64,000 bases of DNA from Roseovarius nubinhibens ISM (GCF_000152625.1 NZ_CH724156.1:2658602-2722601), one strand, 5' to 3'. Positions 49,981 to 60,611 are shown, numbered from the stretch's first letter. The notes: generated by a model from the sequence alone, not told the origin. Numbers and translations: made by a program.

Positions 49981-51018
49981 ATGAAAAAGACACTGGGCCT
50001 CATGGCCGCAACCCTCGCCGTCACCGGCGGCACCGCCATGGCCGAAGAATTTTCGGTGGTCGGCAGCTGGAGCGGCCTGCCGCTGCACAAGCAATATGAA
50101 CAGCCCTTCTGGACCGAGAAACTGCCCGCGATGAGCGATGGCCGGATGAGCGCCAACCTGACCACCCATGACCAGATGGGCATCAAGGGCGGCGACGTCT
50201 ACCGGATGCTCGGCGAAGGCGTGTTCGATGTCGGCATGACCGTGGCCGATTACGCGGTGGCCGACACCCCGGCGCTCGAAGGGCTCGATGTGCCGCTGAT
50301 CGCCGCCGATGCCAAAGCGGCGCAGGCGATGGTCGAAGCGGCGCGTCCGATGATCGACGACATCTATGCCGATGTGTTCAACGCCAAGGTTCTGGGCGTC
50401 GCGCCCTATCCGCCGCAGGTGGTGTTCTGCAACGCCGAGATCGGCTCGCTCGAGGACCTCAAGGGCAAGAAAATCCGCGCCTCGGGCCGGATGACCGGCA
50501 AGCTTCTGGAGGCGCTGGGCGCCGAGGCGGTGAGCGTGGGCTTTGGCGAGGTGCCGGGCGCGCTGCAAAAAGGCGTGGTCGATTGTGCCGTGACCGGCGC
50601 CGGGTCGGGCTATAGCGCCGGCTGGTGGGAAGTGTCGACCCATCTGATGCCGATCCCGCTCGGCGGCTGGGACCCGGTGGTCACCGCGATGAACATGGAC
50701 CGCTGGAATTCGCTCAGCGATGAGGACAAGGCGCTGGTGCAAAAGGCCGTCACCGAAGAGCTCGAGGCCCCCGCATGGGCCAGCGCGCAAGATGCGCTTG
50801 CCACCGATGTGGCCTGCCTCACCGGGCAGGGCGACTGCCCGACCGAGGCGCGTGACATGATCCTCGTCGAGGCCTCCGCGGCCGATGCCGAGACCGCGCG
50901 CAACATCCTCGTGACCGAAGTGCTGCCCGACTGGGCCGAGCGCGCCGGTGGCGATTGGGGTCAACGCTGGAACGACACCGTGGGCAAGAGCGCCGGCGTC
51001 GAAATCCCGCTCAACTAA
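49981..51018 (+). CDS. dctP: TRAP transporter substrate-binding protein (DctP family)
   Basis: A 345-aa periplasmic protein from the ATG at 49981 after AAGGAG. A signal peptide ends at GGTAMA. The family's conserved carboxylate-binding region is GKKIRASGRMTGKLLEALGA, then EVPGALQKGVVDCAVTG. It would bind an organic acid and deliver it to the DctQM membrane proteins encoded next. Two cysteines (VACLTGQGDC) may form a disulfide. Confidence 0.93.
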   Translation: MKKTLGLMAATLAVTGGTAMAEEFSVVGSWSGLPLHKQYEQPFWTEKLPAMSDGRMSANLTTHDQMGIKGGDVYRMLGEGVFDVGMTVADYAVADTPALEGLDVPLIAADAKAAQAMVEAARPMIDDIYADVFNAKVLGVAPYPPQVVFCNAEIGSLEDLKGKKIRASGRMTGKLLEALGAEAVSVGFGEVPGALQKGVVDCAVTGAGSGYSAGWWEVSTHLMPIPLGGWDPVVTAMNMDRWNSLSDEDKALVQKAVTEELEAPAWASAQDALATDVACLTGQGDCPTEARDMILVEASAADAETARNILVTEVLPDWAERAGGDWGQRWNDTVGKSAGVEIPLN

Positions 51019-51033
51019 GCGGCGGGTCTGGCG

Positions 51034-51567
51034 ATGACACAGCTTCTCATCCTGCTCGGGCGGGTGAATGAACGGCTGGCGCTGGCGGCGGGTCTGCTGC
51101 TGTTGCTGAGCGTTTCGGTCACCCTGTTTGATGTCGTCGCCAGGCCTCTCGGCCTGTCGCTTGGCGGGACCGACGAATTGTCGGGCTATGCCATGGCCAT
51201 CGCGACCAGTTGGGGCATGAGCTATGCCCTGACCAACCTCACGCATGTGCGTATCGACCTCGTTCGCGCCCGCGGCTCGGCCCCGGTGCGGGCCTGGTTC
51301 GACGCGGTGTCGATCCTGTCGCTGGCGGCGGTGGCGGTGACCATCGGCTATCGCGGCTGGCCGGTGCTGGCCAAGTCGATCAAGAACGGCTCGACCGCCA
51401 ACACCACGCTGGAGACGCCGCTGTGGATTCCACAGTCGCTCTGGATGGCGGGCTGGCTCTGGTTTGCGCTCTCGGGCGTGGTGCTGGCCGTGGTGGTCTG
51501 TGTGTTTCTGGCAGGCGGCAAACATGCGGAAATTGATGAATTCGCCGGAACGCGAGGTGAGATATGA
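51034..51567 (+). CDS. dctQ: TRAP transporter small membrane subunit (DctQ family)
   Basis: A 177-aa protein with four membrane helices: LAAGLLLLLSVSVTLFDVVA, a second over AMAIATSWGMSYAL, a third over SILSLAAVAVTIGY, and a last over WLWFALSGVVLAVVVCVFLA. It follows dctP by 15 bases and overlaps dctM by four (ATGA). Confidence 0.93.
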   Translation: MTQLLILLGRVNERLALAAGLLLLLSVSVTLFDVVARPLGLSLGGTDELSGYAMAIATSWGMSYALTNLTHVRIDLVRARGSAPVRAWFDAVSILSLAAVAVTIGYRGWPVLAKSIKNGSTANTTLETPLWIPQSLWMAGWLWFALSGVVLAVVVCVFLAGGKHAEIDEFAGTRGEI

Positions 51568-52844
51568 TCCTGTTTACATCCGGGGGACTGTTTGCCCTGC
51601 TGGCCATGTCGATCCCGGTCGGCATCGTTCTCTTTCTGCTCGCCTTCGGCATTGATGCATTTTTCAGCCCCTTTCCCCTGATGCGGGGTCTCGGGCAGGT
51701 GGTCTGGTCGTCGTCCAACAGCGCGACGCTCATCGCCATTCCCTTCTTTGTGCTTTTGGGCGAGATCCTCGTCCGCAGCGGCGTGGCGCGGCGCACCTAT
51801 GCGGCGCTCGAGGCCTGGGTGTCCTGGCTTCCCGGCGGGCTGATTCATGCCAATATCGCCACCGCGACGCTGTTTTCGGCGACCTCGGGGTCCTCTGTCG
51901 CGACCGCCGCGACGGTGGCCTCGGTGGCGACACCGCAGGCCGACAAGCTCGGCTATGATCCCAAGCTATTCTCGGGCGCGATTGCGGCGGGCGGCACGCT
52001 CGGCATCATGATCCCGCCCTCGATCAACCTCATCGTCTATGGCTTTCTGACCGAGACCTCGATCCCCAAGCTGTTTCTGGCGGGGCTGGTGCCGGGGCTG
52101 ATGCTGGCGCTGCTGTTCATGGTGGTGACGGTGATTTTCTGCGTCATCAAACCGTCGCTCGGCGGGCCGGGCATCTCGGCCACCTGGGGCAAGCGGATGG
52201 CGGTGCTCGTCGATCTCGTGCCGCTCCTGGGCCTGTTTGGCACCATCGTCGGGGTGATCTATGCCGGCTGGGCCACGCCCACCGAAGCCGCCGCCATCGG
52301 CGTCGCCATGGCCTTTGCCATTGCCGCGACCCAGACGCGGATCACCTGGGAGATGGTGCGCGAGAGCCTGTTGGGCACGGTGCGCACCACCGCGATGATC
52401 ATGCTGGTGGTGATCGGGGCCTATGTGCTCAACTTCGTGCTGACCGCCGCCGGGGTGAGCCGGGCCTTGCAGGATTTCCTCGGCAATCTCGGGATGGGCG
52501 CGCTCGCCACGCTGTTGGTGATCGTGGTGATCTATATCGTGCTCGGCTTCTTCATCGAGACGCTGTCGCTCATGGTGGCGACGATCCCGATCGTGGTGCC
52601 GATCGTCGAGCAGCTTGGCTATGACAAGCTCTGGTTCGGCATTCTGATGATCATCCTTGTCGAAATGGCGCTGATCACGCCGCCGGTGGGGCTCAACCTC
52701 TATGTGGTGCAAGGTTCGCGCGAAAAGGGCCCGCTCACCGATGTGATGCTGGGCGTCATCCCCTATGCGCTGGCGATGCTGGCGATGGTGGGGCTGTTGA
52801 TCCTCTTCCCGGCGATTGCGCTGTTTCTTCCCAACACTCTTTGA
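51564..52844 (+). CDS. dctM: TRAP transporter large membrane subunit (DctM family)
   Basis: A 426-aa permease with about twelve hydrophobic segments. Signatures include FFVLLGEILVRSGVARRTY, ATLFSATSGSSVATAATVAS, GTLGIMIPPSINLIVYGFLT and LITPPVGLNLYVVQGS. It couples sodium entry to import of the substrate bound by DctP. Confidence 0.95.
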   Translation: MILFTSGGLFALLAMSIPVGIVLFLLAFGIDAFFSPFPLMRGLGQVVWSSSNSATLIAIPFFVLLGEILVRSGVARRTYAALEAWVSWLPGGLIHANIATATLFSATSGSSVATAATVASVATPQADKLGYDPKLFSGAIAAGGTLGIMIPPSINLIVYGFLTETSIPKLFLAGLVPGLMLALLFMVVTVIFCVIKPSLGGPGISATWGKRMAVLVDLVPLLGLFGTIVGVIYAGWATPTEAAAIGVAMAFAIAATQTRITWEMVRESLLGTVRTTAMIMLVVIGAYVLNFVLTAAGVSRALQDFLGNLGMGALATLLVIVVIYIVLGFFIETLSLMVATIPIVVPIVEQLGYDKLWFGILMIILVEMALITPPVGLNLYVVQGSREKGPLTDVMLGVIPYALAMLAMVGLLILFPAIALFLPNTL

Positions 52845-52865
52845 GACCAGATTAGGACCGAACGA

Positions 52866-53519
52866 ATGAAAGTTACCCATGCAGGCCAGCCCGTCACGCT
52901 GACGGTCGATCACCTCTATGTCGCGGGCTGGACCGGGCGCGATGCGGCGGCGGTGCAGCATCACATTGACGAGCTGGCCGCGCTCGGTGTGGCGCCGCCG
53001 TCGCAGGTGCCGCTCTATTACCGGGTGTCGAACGGGCTCTTGACGCAATCCGATCTGATCGAAGTGCAGGGCGAGGGCAGTTCCGGCGAGGTCGAGCCGC
53101 TGCTCATCCAGCAAGATGGCACGCTCTGGCTTGGGCTGGCGTCGGACCATACCGACCGCGATCTCGAGGTCTATTCTGTGGCTGCCTCGAAACAGGCCTG
53201 TGCCAAGCCGATGGCGCGCGAGGTCTGGGCCTTTGACGCGGTGAAAGACCGGCTCGACGAGCTGCAGCTGCTTTGCGAGATCGAAGAGGGTGGCGAATGG
53301 GTCACCTATCAGGAAGGCACGCTGGCCGCGATCCGGCCATTGGCAGAGCTCTTGAGCGGCTCGGGGCTTGGCGGCAATGCCGCGATGCTCTGTGGTACGC
53401 TCGGGGCGCGCGGCGGGGTGCGTCCGGCGGCGCGCTATCGCATGTCGCTCAGCGATCCGAAGACCGGTGAGGCGATCCGCCTTGACTATGCGGTGCGGGT
53501 GCTGCCAATCGTCGCCTGA
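52866..53519 (+). CDS. DUF2848 family protein
   Basis: A 217-aa protein. Conserved features: NGLLTQSDLIEVQGEGSSGE, LWLGLASDHTDRDLEVYSVA, ASKQACAKPMAREVWAFDAV and MLCGTLGARGGVRPAARYRM. The pattern resembles the fumarylacetoacetate-hydrolase-like fold, and the two acidic-histidine clusters could bind a metal, but activity is unknown. It lies directly after dctM, as in other TRAP operons of this type. Confidence 0.85.
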   Translation: MKVTHAGQPVTLTVDHLYVAGWTGRDAAAVQHHIDELAALGVAPPSQVPLYYRVSNGLLTQSDLIEVQGEGSSGEVEPLLIQQDGTLWLGLASDHTDRDLEVYSVAASKQACAKPMAREVWAFDAVKDRLDELQLLCEIEEGGEWVTYQEGTLAAIRPLAELLSGSGLGGNAAMLCGTLGARGGVRPAARYRMSLSDPKTGEAIRLDYAVRVLPIVA

Positions 53520-53542
53520 CCCCAAAAGAGGAGCACCGCGCC

Positions 53543-54421
53543 ATGACGCTCGACCAGTTGATCACCTTTCTATGGGTGTCGCGGCTTGGCGGGGTGCGCC
53601 GGGCGGCGCAGGAGATGAACATTTCGCAACCGGCGGTGTCAGGGCGGATTGCCGCGCTCGAACAATCGCTGGGGCTGCAGCTCTTTGAGAGGGCGCAGCG
53701 CGGCGTGACCCTGACGAAAAAGGGCGTGCTGCTGCGCGATTACGTGGAAAAGATCGTCGACCTCGTCGAAGGGATCAAGGCCGATGTGGTGCCGCCCGAG
53801 GCCGAGGACAGCCTGCTGCGCATCGGGGTGGCAGAGACCATCGTGCAGCTCTGGCTGCCCAAGTTCCTGTCGGCGCTCTATGAGGCCTATCCGCGCATCC
53901 GGGTCGAGATCGTCGTCGATGTCTCGGTCAACCTGCGCCAGCAGCTGATGGAGCGGTCGCTCGATCTGGCGCTGATGATGGGGCCGATTTCCGATCACAC
54001 GGTCGACAATGTCGATCTGCCGCCTGTGGCGCTCACATGGTTCCGGCCCGCGAACCGGCCCGAGCCGGATCTGCGCAGCACGCCGGTGGTGAGCTATAAC
54101 CGCAATTCGCGCCCCTATCGCGACCTGCGCCGTCAGCTGATCGACCGCTATGGCCATTCGACCCAGATGTTCCCCACCAGTTCGATCCATGCCGGGCTTG
54201 AAATGGTGGCCTCGGGCATCGGCGTCGGGCTTTTCCCGCATCAGTTTGCCGAACAGCTTGTGCGGCAGGGGCGAATCCTGCCCTTTGATCCGGGCTGGAA
54301 GCTCGACGATCTGCATTTTACCGCCTCGTTTCTGGGCGATCCCCGGAGCGAGCTTTGCGCCCGTGCCGCCGATATCGCGGTGGCCAGCGCCTCCAATTAT
54401 CTCAGCGAGAAGACACTATGA
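53543..54421 (+). CDS. LysR-family transcriptional regulator
   Basis: A 292-aa regulator with a typical N-terminal winged helix (LGGVRRAAQEMNISQPAVSG, RIAALEQSLGLQLFERAQRG) and an effector-binding domain. It is embedded in the TRAP/amidase operon, overlapping the amidase gene by four bases (ATGA). It probably responds to the transported substrate and controls the operon from the region near 48892-49010. Confidence 0.92.
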   Translation: MTLDQLITFLWVSRLGGVRRAAQEMNISQPAVSGRIAALEQSLGLQLFERAQRGVTLTKKGVLLRDYVEKIVDLVEGIKADVVPPEAEDSLLRIGVAETIVQLWLPKFLSALYEAYPRIRVEIVVDVSVNLRQQLMERSLDLALMMGPISDHTVDNVDLPPVALTWFRPANRPEPDLRSTPVVSYNRNSRPYRDLRRQLIDRYGHSTQMFPTSSIHAGLEMVASGIGVGLFPHQFAEQLVRQGRILPFDPGWKLDDLHFTASFLGDPRSELCARAADIAVASASNYLSEKTL

Positions 54422-55722
54422 GCCAAGATAACCCCTGGTCGCCCGCCACGGCGCTGTCCCGTCTTGATGCCGCGCTGGCGCGGGTGGAAGAGGGCGGGCC
54501 GGACGCCCGCCATGTCTTTACCCAGACCTTTGCCGAAGACGCCCGCGACGCGGCGCGCGCGGCGGCGCAGGCCTCCGGGCCGCTGGCCGGTACGCTGACC
54601 GGGCCTCTGGCCGGGGCGCTGGTGTCGATCAAGGATCTCTTTGACGTGGCGGGCCATGTGACCCGCGCCGGCACCCGGTTCATGGCCGAAAACGCCCCCG
54701 CCAAAGAGGATGCCGAGGCGGTGGCGCGGCTGCGTCGGGCCGGGGCGGTGATCATGGGCCATACCAACATGACCGAGCTCGCCTATTCCGGGCTTGGCCT
54801 CAACCCGCATTACGGCACGCCGGAAAACGCGCGCTATCCCGGAGCGATCCCCGGCGGGTCGAGCTCGGGCGGCGCGGTGAGCGTGGCGCAGGGCCTGTGC
54901 GACATTGCCATTGGCACCGATACCGGCGGCTCGCTGCGCATTCCGGCGGCGTTCAACGGCATCGTCGGGTTCAAACCGACGCAAGCGAGCGTGTCGCGGC
55001 GCGGCTGTCTCGCCCTGTCGCGCAGTCTCGACAGTGTCGGGCCGATGGCGCGGAGCGTGGCCCATGTGCGGCTGGGCTATGAGGCGCTGAAACAGCCGAC
55101 GAAATGCACGCCCAATGCGCTCGTCCGTGAATTTGTCATCCCCGAGAATTTCGGCATGGAGGATCTGGAGCCTGCGGTGGCGACAGGCTTTGCTGCCGCC
55201 GTGGCACGGATCGAGGCGGCGGGGCATAAGGTCAGCCGTGCCAGCCTCGCATCGCTTGAAGCGATGAAATCGCTGGCGGTCTGGCAGTTTTCGGCGGTGG
55301 AATGCCGGGGCGAATATGAGGACGCCTATCAGAGCCAGCGCGATCTGTTCGATCCGCGCGTGGCGAGCCGGATGGCGCGGGCCGAAGAGACGAGCGCGGT
55401 GGGCTATCGGCAGACGCTCAACCAGCGGGCGGCGCTGATCGAGGCCTTTGAGGCCGAGCTTGCCGGTCGGGTTCTTTTGATGCCGACGGTGCCGATCCTG
55501 CCGCCGAGCTTCGCCGCGATGGAAGATGACGAGAGTTATGGCCGCGTCAATCTGCAGGCGCTGCGCAACCCGACCATCGCCAATGTGATGGACGGCTGTG
55601 CGATCTCGCTGCCCTATGCCCATGGCGGCGATTGGATCGGCGTGATGATGATCGCAGGCCATGGCCGCGATACCGCGCTGCTCGATCTGGCCGAAGCTTG
55701 CGAGGCGGTGCTGGCGGGCTGA
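54418..55722 (+). CDS. Amidase signature family hydrolase
   Basis: A 434-aa enzyme from the ATG at 54418. The Ser-cisSer-Lys triad is intact: Lys72 in VSIKDLFDVAG, Ser148 in GGSSSGGAVSV, and nucleophile Ser172 in GTDTGGSLRIPA. It hydrolyses amide bonds of small substrates, releasing ammonia. Position in this operon suggests it acts on the product or precursor of the DUF1445 protein. Last gene, followed by a terminator. Confidence 0.93.
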   Translation: MSQDNPWSPATALSRLDAALARVEEGGPDARHVFTQTFAEDARDAARAAAQASGPLAGTLTGPLAGALVSIKDLFDVAGHVTRAGTRFMAENAPAKEDAEAVARLRRAGAVIMGHTNMTELAYSGLGLNPHYGTPENARYPGAIPGGSSSGGAVSVAQGLCDIAIGTDTGGSLRIPAAFNGIVGFKPTQASVSRRGCLALSRSLDSVGPMARSVAHVRLGYEALKQPTKCTPNALVREFVIPENFGMEDLEPAVATGFAAAVARIEAAGHKVSRASLASLEAMKSLAVWQFSAVECRGEYEDAYQSQRDLFDPRVASRMARAEETSAVGYRQTLNQRAALIEAFEAELAGRVLLMPTVPILPPSFAAMEDDESYGRVNLQALRNPTIANVMDGCAISLPYAHGGDWIGVMMIAGHGRDTALLDLAEACEAVLAG

Positions 55723-56053
55723 GGCCTGGCCTGTGAGAGGCCTAAAGCCTGTCTGTGACCGCAAGACCCGTGCCGCCCAAAATTTGTGCGGCCGGGTCTT
55801 TACTTTGAAATATGTCTGGCCTTAACTGCGCCTCGTATCCGGGCCGCCTGGCAGATCACCTGCGCCGCCCCAAGGAGACCCTTGGGAAAGCGCAGCTCTC
55901 ATCTGCAGACTATCAGCGCCAGCCAGATCATTTCCCCCCGTCCGATGGCCCGCCATTGGCGGGTCTTTCATTTTGTAACACCCCGCGCCCGAGATTGAGG
56001 GCCGGGCACAGACGCGCGGGCGCGCGCCCCATTTGGGCCGGACGGAGCAGGAT
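55723..56053. other. Gene-free region between amidase and MATE genes
   Basis: These 331 bases contain the terminator at 55763-55805 and a second hairpin CCCAAGG-AGAC-CCTTGGG at 55869-55886. Frames here lack ribosome binding sites. The GGAGCAGG ribosome binding site of the MATE gene is at the right end. Confidence 0.5.
55763..55805 (+). terminator. Terminator of the TRAP/amidase operon
   Basis: AAGACCCG pairs with CGGGTCTT, and the inner GCCGC with GCGGC, giving a long stem around CCAAAATTTGT, followed by TACTTT. It lies 40 bases after the amidase stop codon. Confidence 0.75.
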
Positions 56054-57415
56054 ATGAGCCAGATCGAGACGCTGAGCGACCGCGACCACGCGGCACAGGT
56101 GCTGCGGCTGGGGCTGCCTCTGGTGGGCAGTCATCTGGCGCAGATCGCCATTCACCTCACCGATTCCGTGATGCTTGGCCGCTATAGCGTCGAGGCGCTG
56201 GCGGGGCAGGCGCTCGGTAGCACGATGTTCTTTGTGATCTTTATCGTGGGCTCGGGCTTTGCGCTGGCGGTGATGCCGATGGTGGCCCGCGCCCATGCCA
56301 GTCACGAGCCCCTGCAAGTGCGCCGGGTGACGCGGATGGGCCTATGGATTTCAATGGCTTATGCGGCGGTGTTGATTCCCGTTCTCTACATGTCAGAGAG
56401 CATCCTGCGCGCCATCGGCCAGACCGATGCGGTGGCCAGCGTCGCCGGGGCCTATCTGCGCCTCGCGGGCTGGGGGCTGATCCCGGCGCTTTTGGTGATG
56501 GTGATCAAGAGCTATCTCTCGGCGCTGGAACGGACGCAGATCGTGCTCTGGGTGACGCTGGCGGCGGTGGCGCTCAATATCGCGATCAACTGGCTGCTGA
56601 TCTTTGGCAATCTCGGCTTTCCCGAGCTGGGGGTGCGCGGCGCGGCGGTGGCCTCGGTGATGGTGGCGGCGGCCTCGGCGCTGGCGCTCATGCTCTTTGC
56701 GGCGGGGATGCAGGCGGGGCATGATCTCTTTGGCCGGTTCTGGCGGCCCGATTGGGCGGCGCTGCGCGATGTGGCGCGGATCGGCGCGCCGATCGGCCTT
56801 ACCAACCTGATGGAATCGGGGCTGTTTGCCGCCGCGACGGTGATGATGGGCTGGCTCGGCACCGTGCAGCTCGCGGCGCATGGCATCGTGCTGCAGATCT
56901 CGGCGGTGACCTTCATGGTGCATGTGGGCCTCAGCAATGCGGCGACGATCCGTGCGGGGCAGGCGCTTGGCCGGCGGGACGGGCCGGGGCTGCGGCGCGG
57001 CGGGCTTGTGGCGCTTGTGCTGTCGGGGGTGGCGGCGCTGGGCGCGGTAGCGCTGTTTCTGAGCCTGCCGCAACAGCTCGTCGGGCTCTTCCTCGGCTCG
57101 GATGTGCCGGACCGCGGCGCGGTGCTGGCGGCTGGCGTGGTGCTCATGTTCGGGGCGGCGCTGTTTCAGGTGGTGGACGGCGCGCAGATCATGGCGCTCG
57201 GCCTCCTGCGCGGGGTGCAGGACACGGTGGTGCCGCTGGTGCTCGCGGTCATCTGCTACTGGGGGGTGGGGATCAGCGCGAGCTATGTGCTGGGCTTTGT
57301 CTTTGACTTTGGCGGCTTGGGTGTCTGGCTTGGGCTGGCGCTGGGCCTCTTGCTGGCGGCCTGTTTCCTGCTCTTGCGCTTTTTCCTCTATTCCGGGCGC
57401 GGCGTCAGCGCCTGA
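56054..57415 (+). CDS. MATE-family multidrug/sodium antiporter (NorM type)
   Basis: A 453-aa inner-membrane protein with about twelve helices in two halves. MATE signatures: GLPLVGSHLAQIAIHLTDSV, VMLGRYSVEALAGQALG, NLGFPELGVRGAAVASVM, and in the second half GLTNLMESGLFAAATVMMGW. It would export drugs or metabolites using a sodium or proton gradient. Start at the ATG at 56054 after GGAGCAGG. Stands alone. Confidence 0.93.
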   Translation: MSQIETLSDRDHAAQVLRLGLPLVGSHLAQIAIHLTDSVMLGRYSVEALAGQALGSTMFFVIFIVGSGFALAVMPMVARAHASHEPLQVRRVTRMGLWISMAYAAVLIPVLYMSESILRAIGQTDAVASVAGAYLRLAGWGLIPALLVMVIKSYLSALERTQIVLWVTLAAVALNIAINWLLIFGNLGFPELGVRGAAVASVMVAAASALALMLFAAGMQAGHDLFGRFWRPDWAALRDVARIGAPIGLTNLMESGLFAAATVMMGWLGTVQLAAHGIVLQISAVTFMVHVGLSNAATIRAGQALGRRDGPGLRRGGLVALVLSGVAALGAVALFLSLPQQLVGLFLGSDVPDRGAVLAAGVVLMFGAALFQVVDGAQIMALGLLRGVQDTVVPLVLAVICYWGVGISASYVLGFVFDFGGLGVWLGLALGLLLAACFLLLRFFLYSGRGVSA

Positions 57416-57444
57416 GCGCCTGAGCGCCGGGGCAGGGGTCGGCG

Positions 57445-57876
57445 TTAGTCTTCGTCGTCATCCTCTGCGGTGCCGGTTTCCGCCAAGAGCCGATCGGCCT
57501 TTTTGCGCACCAGAACCGCGCGCAGATCATGCATCGCCAGCAAAAGCGCGTCAGTCACCGCCTCGAGCTGTTCGTCATTGGCCTTGGACTGCGCCCAATG
57601 GGTCGTCAGGTTGAGGTAATCCACCGCGCGGTGAATGTCGTCGATCTCGCGCCAGGCGAGCACCTCTGTGCGCTCTTCTATCCAATCGGAGATCGCCGCC
57701 ATATCCGCATCCGACAGCTCGCGGTCGCCATGCGGCTTGACCTGGCCGTTGCGGATATTGACCACGGCGATCTGATCCATGTCGATGCGGCGCTGCCGGT
57801 TGGCGGTGTCGATGCGATAGACAAAGGCACCGTTTTCGCGCACGCGAAAGTAATACTCGGGGAGATCACCGCTCAT
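57445..57876 (-). CDS. Conserved hypothetical protein (143 aa)
   Basis: A soluble, acidic protein: MSGDLPEYYFRVRENGAFVY, QRRIDMDQIAVVNIRNGQVK, then a helical half (DADMAAISDWIEERTEVLAW, LNLTTHWAQSKANDEQLEAV) ending in DDDED. No domain recognised. It is convergent with the MATE gene and in the same orientation as the aminotransferase gene 133 bases upstream. Confidence 0.75.
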   Translation of the reverse strand: MSGDLPEYYFRVRENGAFVYRIDTANRQRRIDMDQIAVVNIRNGQVKPHGDRELSDADMAAISDWIEERTEVLAWREIDDIHRAVDYLNLTTHWAQSKANDEQLEAVTDALLLAMHDLRAVLVRKKADRLLAETGTAEDDDED

Positions 57877-58009
57877 GTGATGTTGCCTCTTGACGGGTCA
57901 TCGTTTGTCCAGCCGCGCCGAGGCCGGTGCGGTAACTGTAGCAGTTTGCATCTGAAAAACAAATTAACCCCGCGTCAAAAACGCGTGACCCTGTCTCGCC
58001 GATCGGGGC

Positions 58010-59245
<1,236 letters not shown>

Positions 59246-59297
59246 TCATAGGTTTGCGCCTATGATTGATCAAGCCAGAACGAAAGATGAGGATTTC

Positions 59298-59693
59298 ATG
59301 ACCGAGACGGATAGCGAACAGACCTGGTATGACCCCGATGCCACCACATTCGGGGATCGCCTGGCAGGGGCGCGCGAGGCCTCGGGGATGACCCAGACGC
59401 AATTGGCGCGGCGTCTTGGCGTCAAGGAAAAGACCATCGAGAAATGGGAAAATGACCTCTCCGAGCCGCGCGCCAACCGGCTGTCGATGCTGGCGGGGCT
59501 GCTCAATGTCTCGATCCTGTGGCTGATTTCCGGCGATGGCGATGCGCCCGAAGCGCCGGGCGAAAGTGCCGCCTCCGAGGCGACGCTCGATGATCTGTTG
59601 CGCGAGCTGCGCCAGGTGCAGGCGGTGCTCACCCGCAGCGCGGCGCGGATCGAGCGGCTCGAGACCCAGATTTCGGCGGTGCTCGGCGCATGA
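59298..59693 (+). CDS. XRE-family helix-turn-helix regulator
   Basis: A 131-aa protein from the ATG at 59298, with GAGG six bases upstream. A typical XRE domain is at residues about 14-70 (FGDRLAGAREASGMTQTQLA, RRLGVKEKTIEKWENDLSEP), followed by a short coiled-coil tail (DDLLRELRQVQAVLTRSAAR). Overlaps sdhE by four bases (ATGA), so both are made together. Target unknown. Confidence 0.88.
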   Translation: MTETDSEQTWYDPDATTFGDRLAGAREASGMTQTQLARRLGVKEKTIEKWENDLSEPRANRLSMLAGLLNVSILWLISGDGDAPEAPGESAASEATLDDLLRELRQVQAVLTRSAARIERLETQISAVLGA

Positions 59694-59956
59694 GCGAGCC
59701 GCGCGATATCCGGCTCAAGCGGCTGACCATGCGGTCGATGCGGCGCGGGATCAAGGAGATGGACATTCTCCTGACCCGCTTTGCCGAGGCGGAACTGGCG
59801 TCGATGCCGCAAGAGGGGCTCGATCTCTATGATCGGCTGCTCGAAGAAAACGATCAGGATCTCTATGCTTGGGTGACGGGCCAGACCCCCGCGCCAGAGC
59901 CCTTTGCCGGGCTGATCGCGCAGATCGCCGCCCCGTCAGAGGCGGCGAAATCCTGA
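59690..59956 (+). CDS. sdhE: Succinate dehydrogenase assembly factor SdhE
   Basis: An 88-aa protein of the SdhE/SDHAF2 family. The hallmark R-G-x-x-E sequence is in MRRGIKEMDILLTRFAEAEL, followed by the helical bundle (LYDRLLEENDQDLYAWVTGQ). It promotes attachment of FAD to the SdhA subunit. Coupled to the XRE regulator upstream. The stop codon lies in a hairpin. Confidence 0.92.
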   Translation: MSEPRDIRLKRLTMRSMRRGIKEMDILLTRFAEAELASMPQEGLDLYDRLLEENDQDLYAWVTGQTPAPEPFAGLIAQIAAPSEAAKS

Positions 59957-59994
59957 CAGGATTTCGGAGGGCTTTCTTTGCAAGAAAGCCTTCC
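59948..59994. terminator. Two hairpins after sdhE
   Basis: AAATCCTG-A-CAGGATTT spans the sdhE stop codon (59948-59964), followed by GGAGGGCTTTCTT-TGC-AAGAAAGCCTTCC (59966-59994), with one G-U pair. Neither has a long T-run, but together they resemble the double hairpin at 47831-47874. Confidence 0.6.
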
Positions 59995-60110
59995 GCACCC
60001 GCTGCGGTGATAAAATAGCTCGCATTTTACAAGCTATTGGGTGGGTTTAACCGATTATTCGGCAATCTCGCGCAGTCTTGCCCCCCGAGCAGGATCGCAT
60101 GGAGATTGAT

Positions 60111-60611
60111 ATGAGTTTGCACACCCCCCTGAGCCCGCCCGCCTCGGACCAGGGCTTCATGTCCGCCTATCTGGACGCGTTGTCATTGGTCGAACGGCTT
60201 CACCGGCTGCTGCTGGATGTCATCAAGGATGAGTTCGAACGCGTCGGCGTGATCGAGATCAACGCCGTTCAGGCGCTGCTCTTGTTCAACATCGGCGACA
60301 ATGAAGTCACCGCCGGAGAGCTTAAGACGCGCGGCTATTACCAAGGCAGCAACGTGAGCTACAACCTCAAGAAGCTCGTCGATATGGGCTATATGCACCA
60401 TCAGCGCTGCGAGATTGACCGCCGCTCGGTGCGGGTGCGCCTGACGCCGAAGGGCAAGGAAATCCGCGATGTGGTGGCGGGGCTTTTCGCGCGCCATGCC
60501 GAGGGGCTGCGCGGCAAGGGCGTGCTGGGCGCCGATGGCATCGATCAGATCGCCGCCGCGCTGCGCCGGGTCGAACGCTACTGGTCGGATCAGATCCGCT
60601 ATATCTACTGA
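60111..60611 (+). CDS. MarR-type regulator resembling LdtR
   Basis: A 166-aa winged-helix regulator from the ATG at 60111, seven bases after GGAG; an ATG at 60099 is also possible. Helix pattern: FERVGVIEINAVQALLLFNI, DNEVTAGELKTRGYYQGSNV, SYNLKKLVDMGYMHHQRCEI, DRRSVRVRLTPKGKEIRD. The SNVSYNLKKL and RCEIDRRS segments match LdtR of Rhizobiales and Rhodobacterales as I recall it, a regulator of cell-wall L,D-transpeptidases and stress genes. It ends seven bases into the convergent VWA gene. Confidence 0.8.
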   Translation: MSLHTPLSPPASDQGFMSAYLDALSLVERLHRLLLDVIKDEFERVGVIEINAVQALLLFNIGDNEVTAGELKTRGYYQGSNVSYNLKKLVDMGYMHHQRCEIDRRSVRVRLTPKGKEIRDVVAGLFARHAEGLRGKGVLGADGIDQIAAALRRVERYWSDQIRYIY

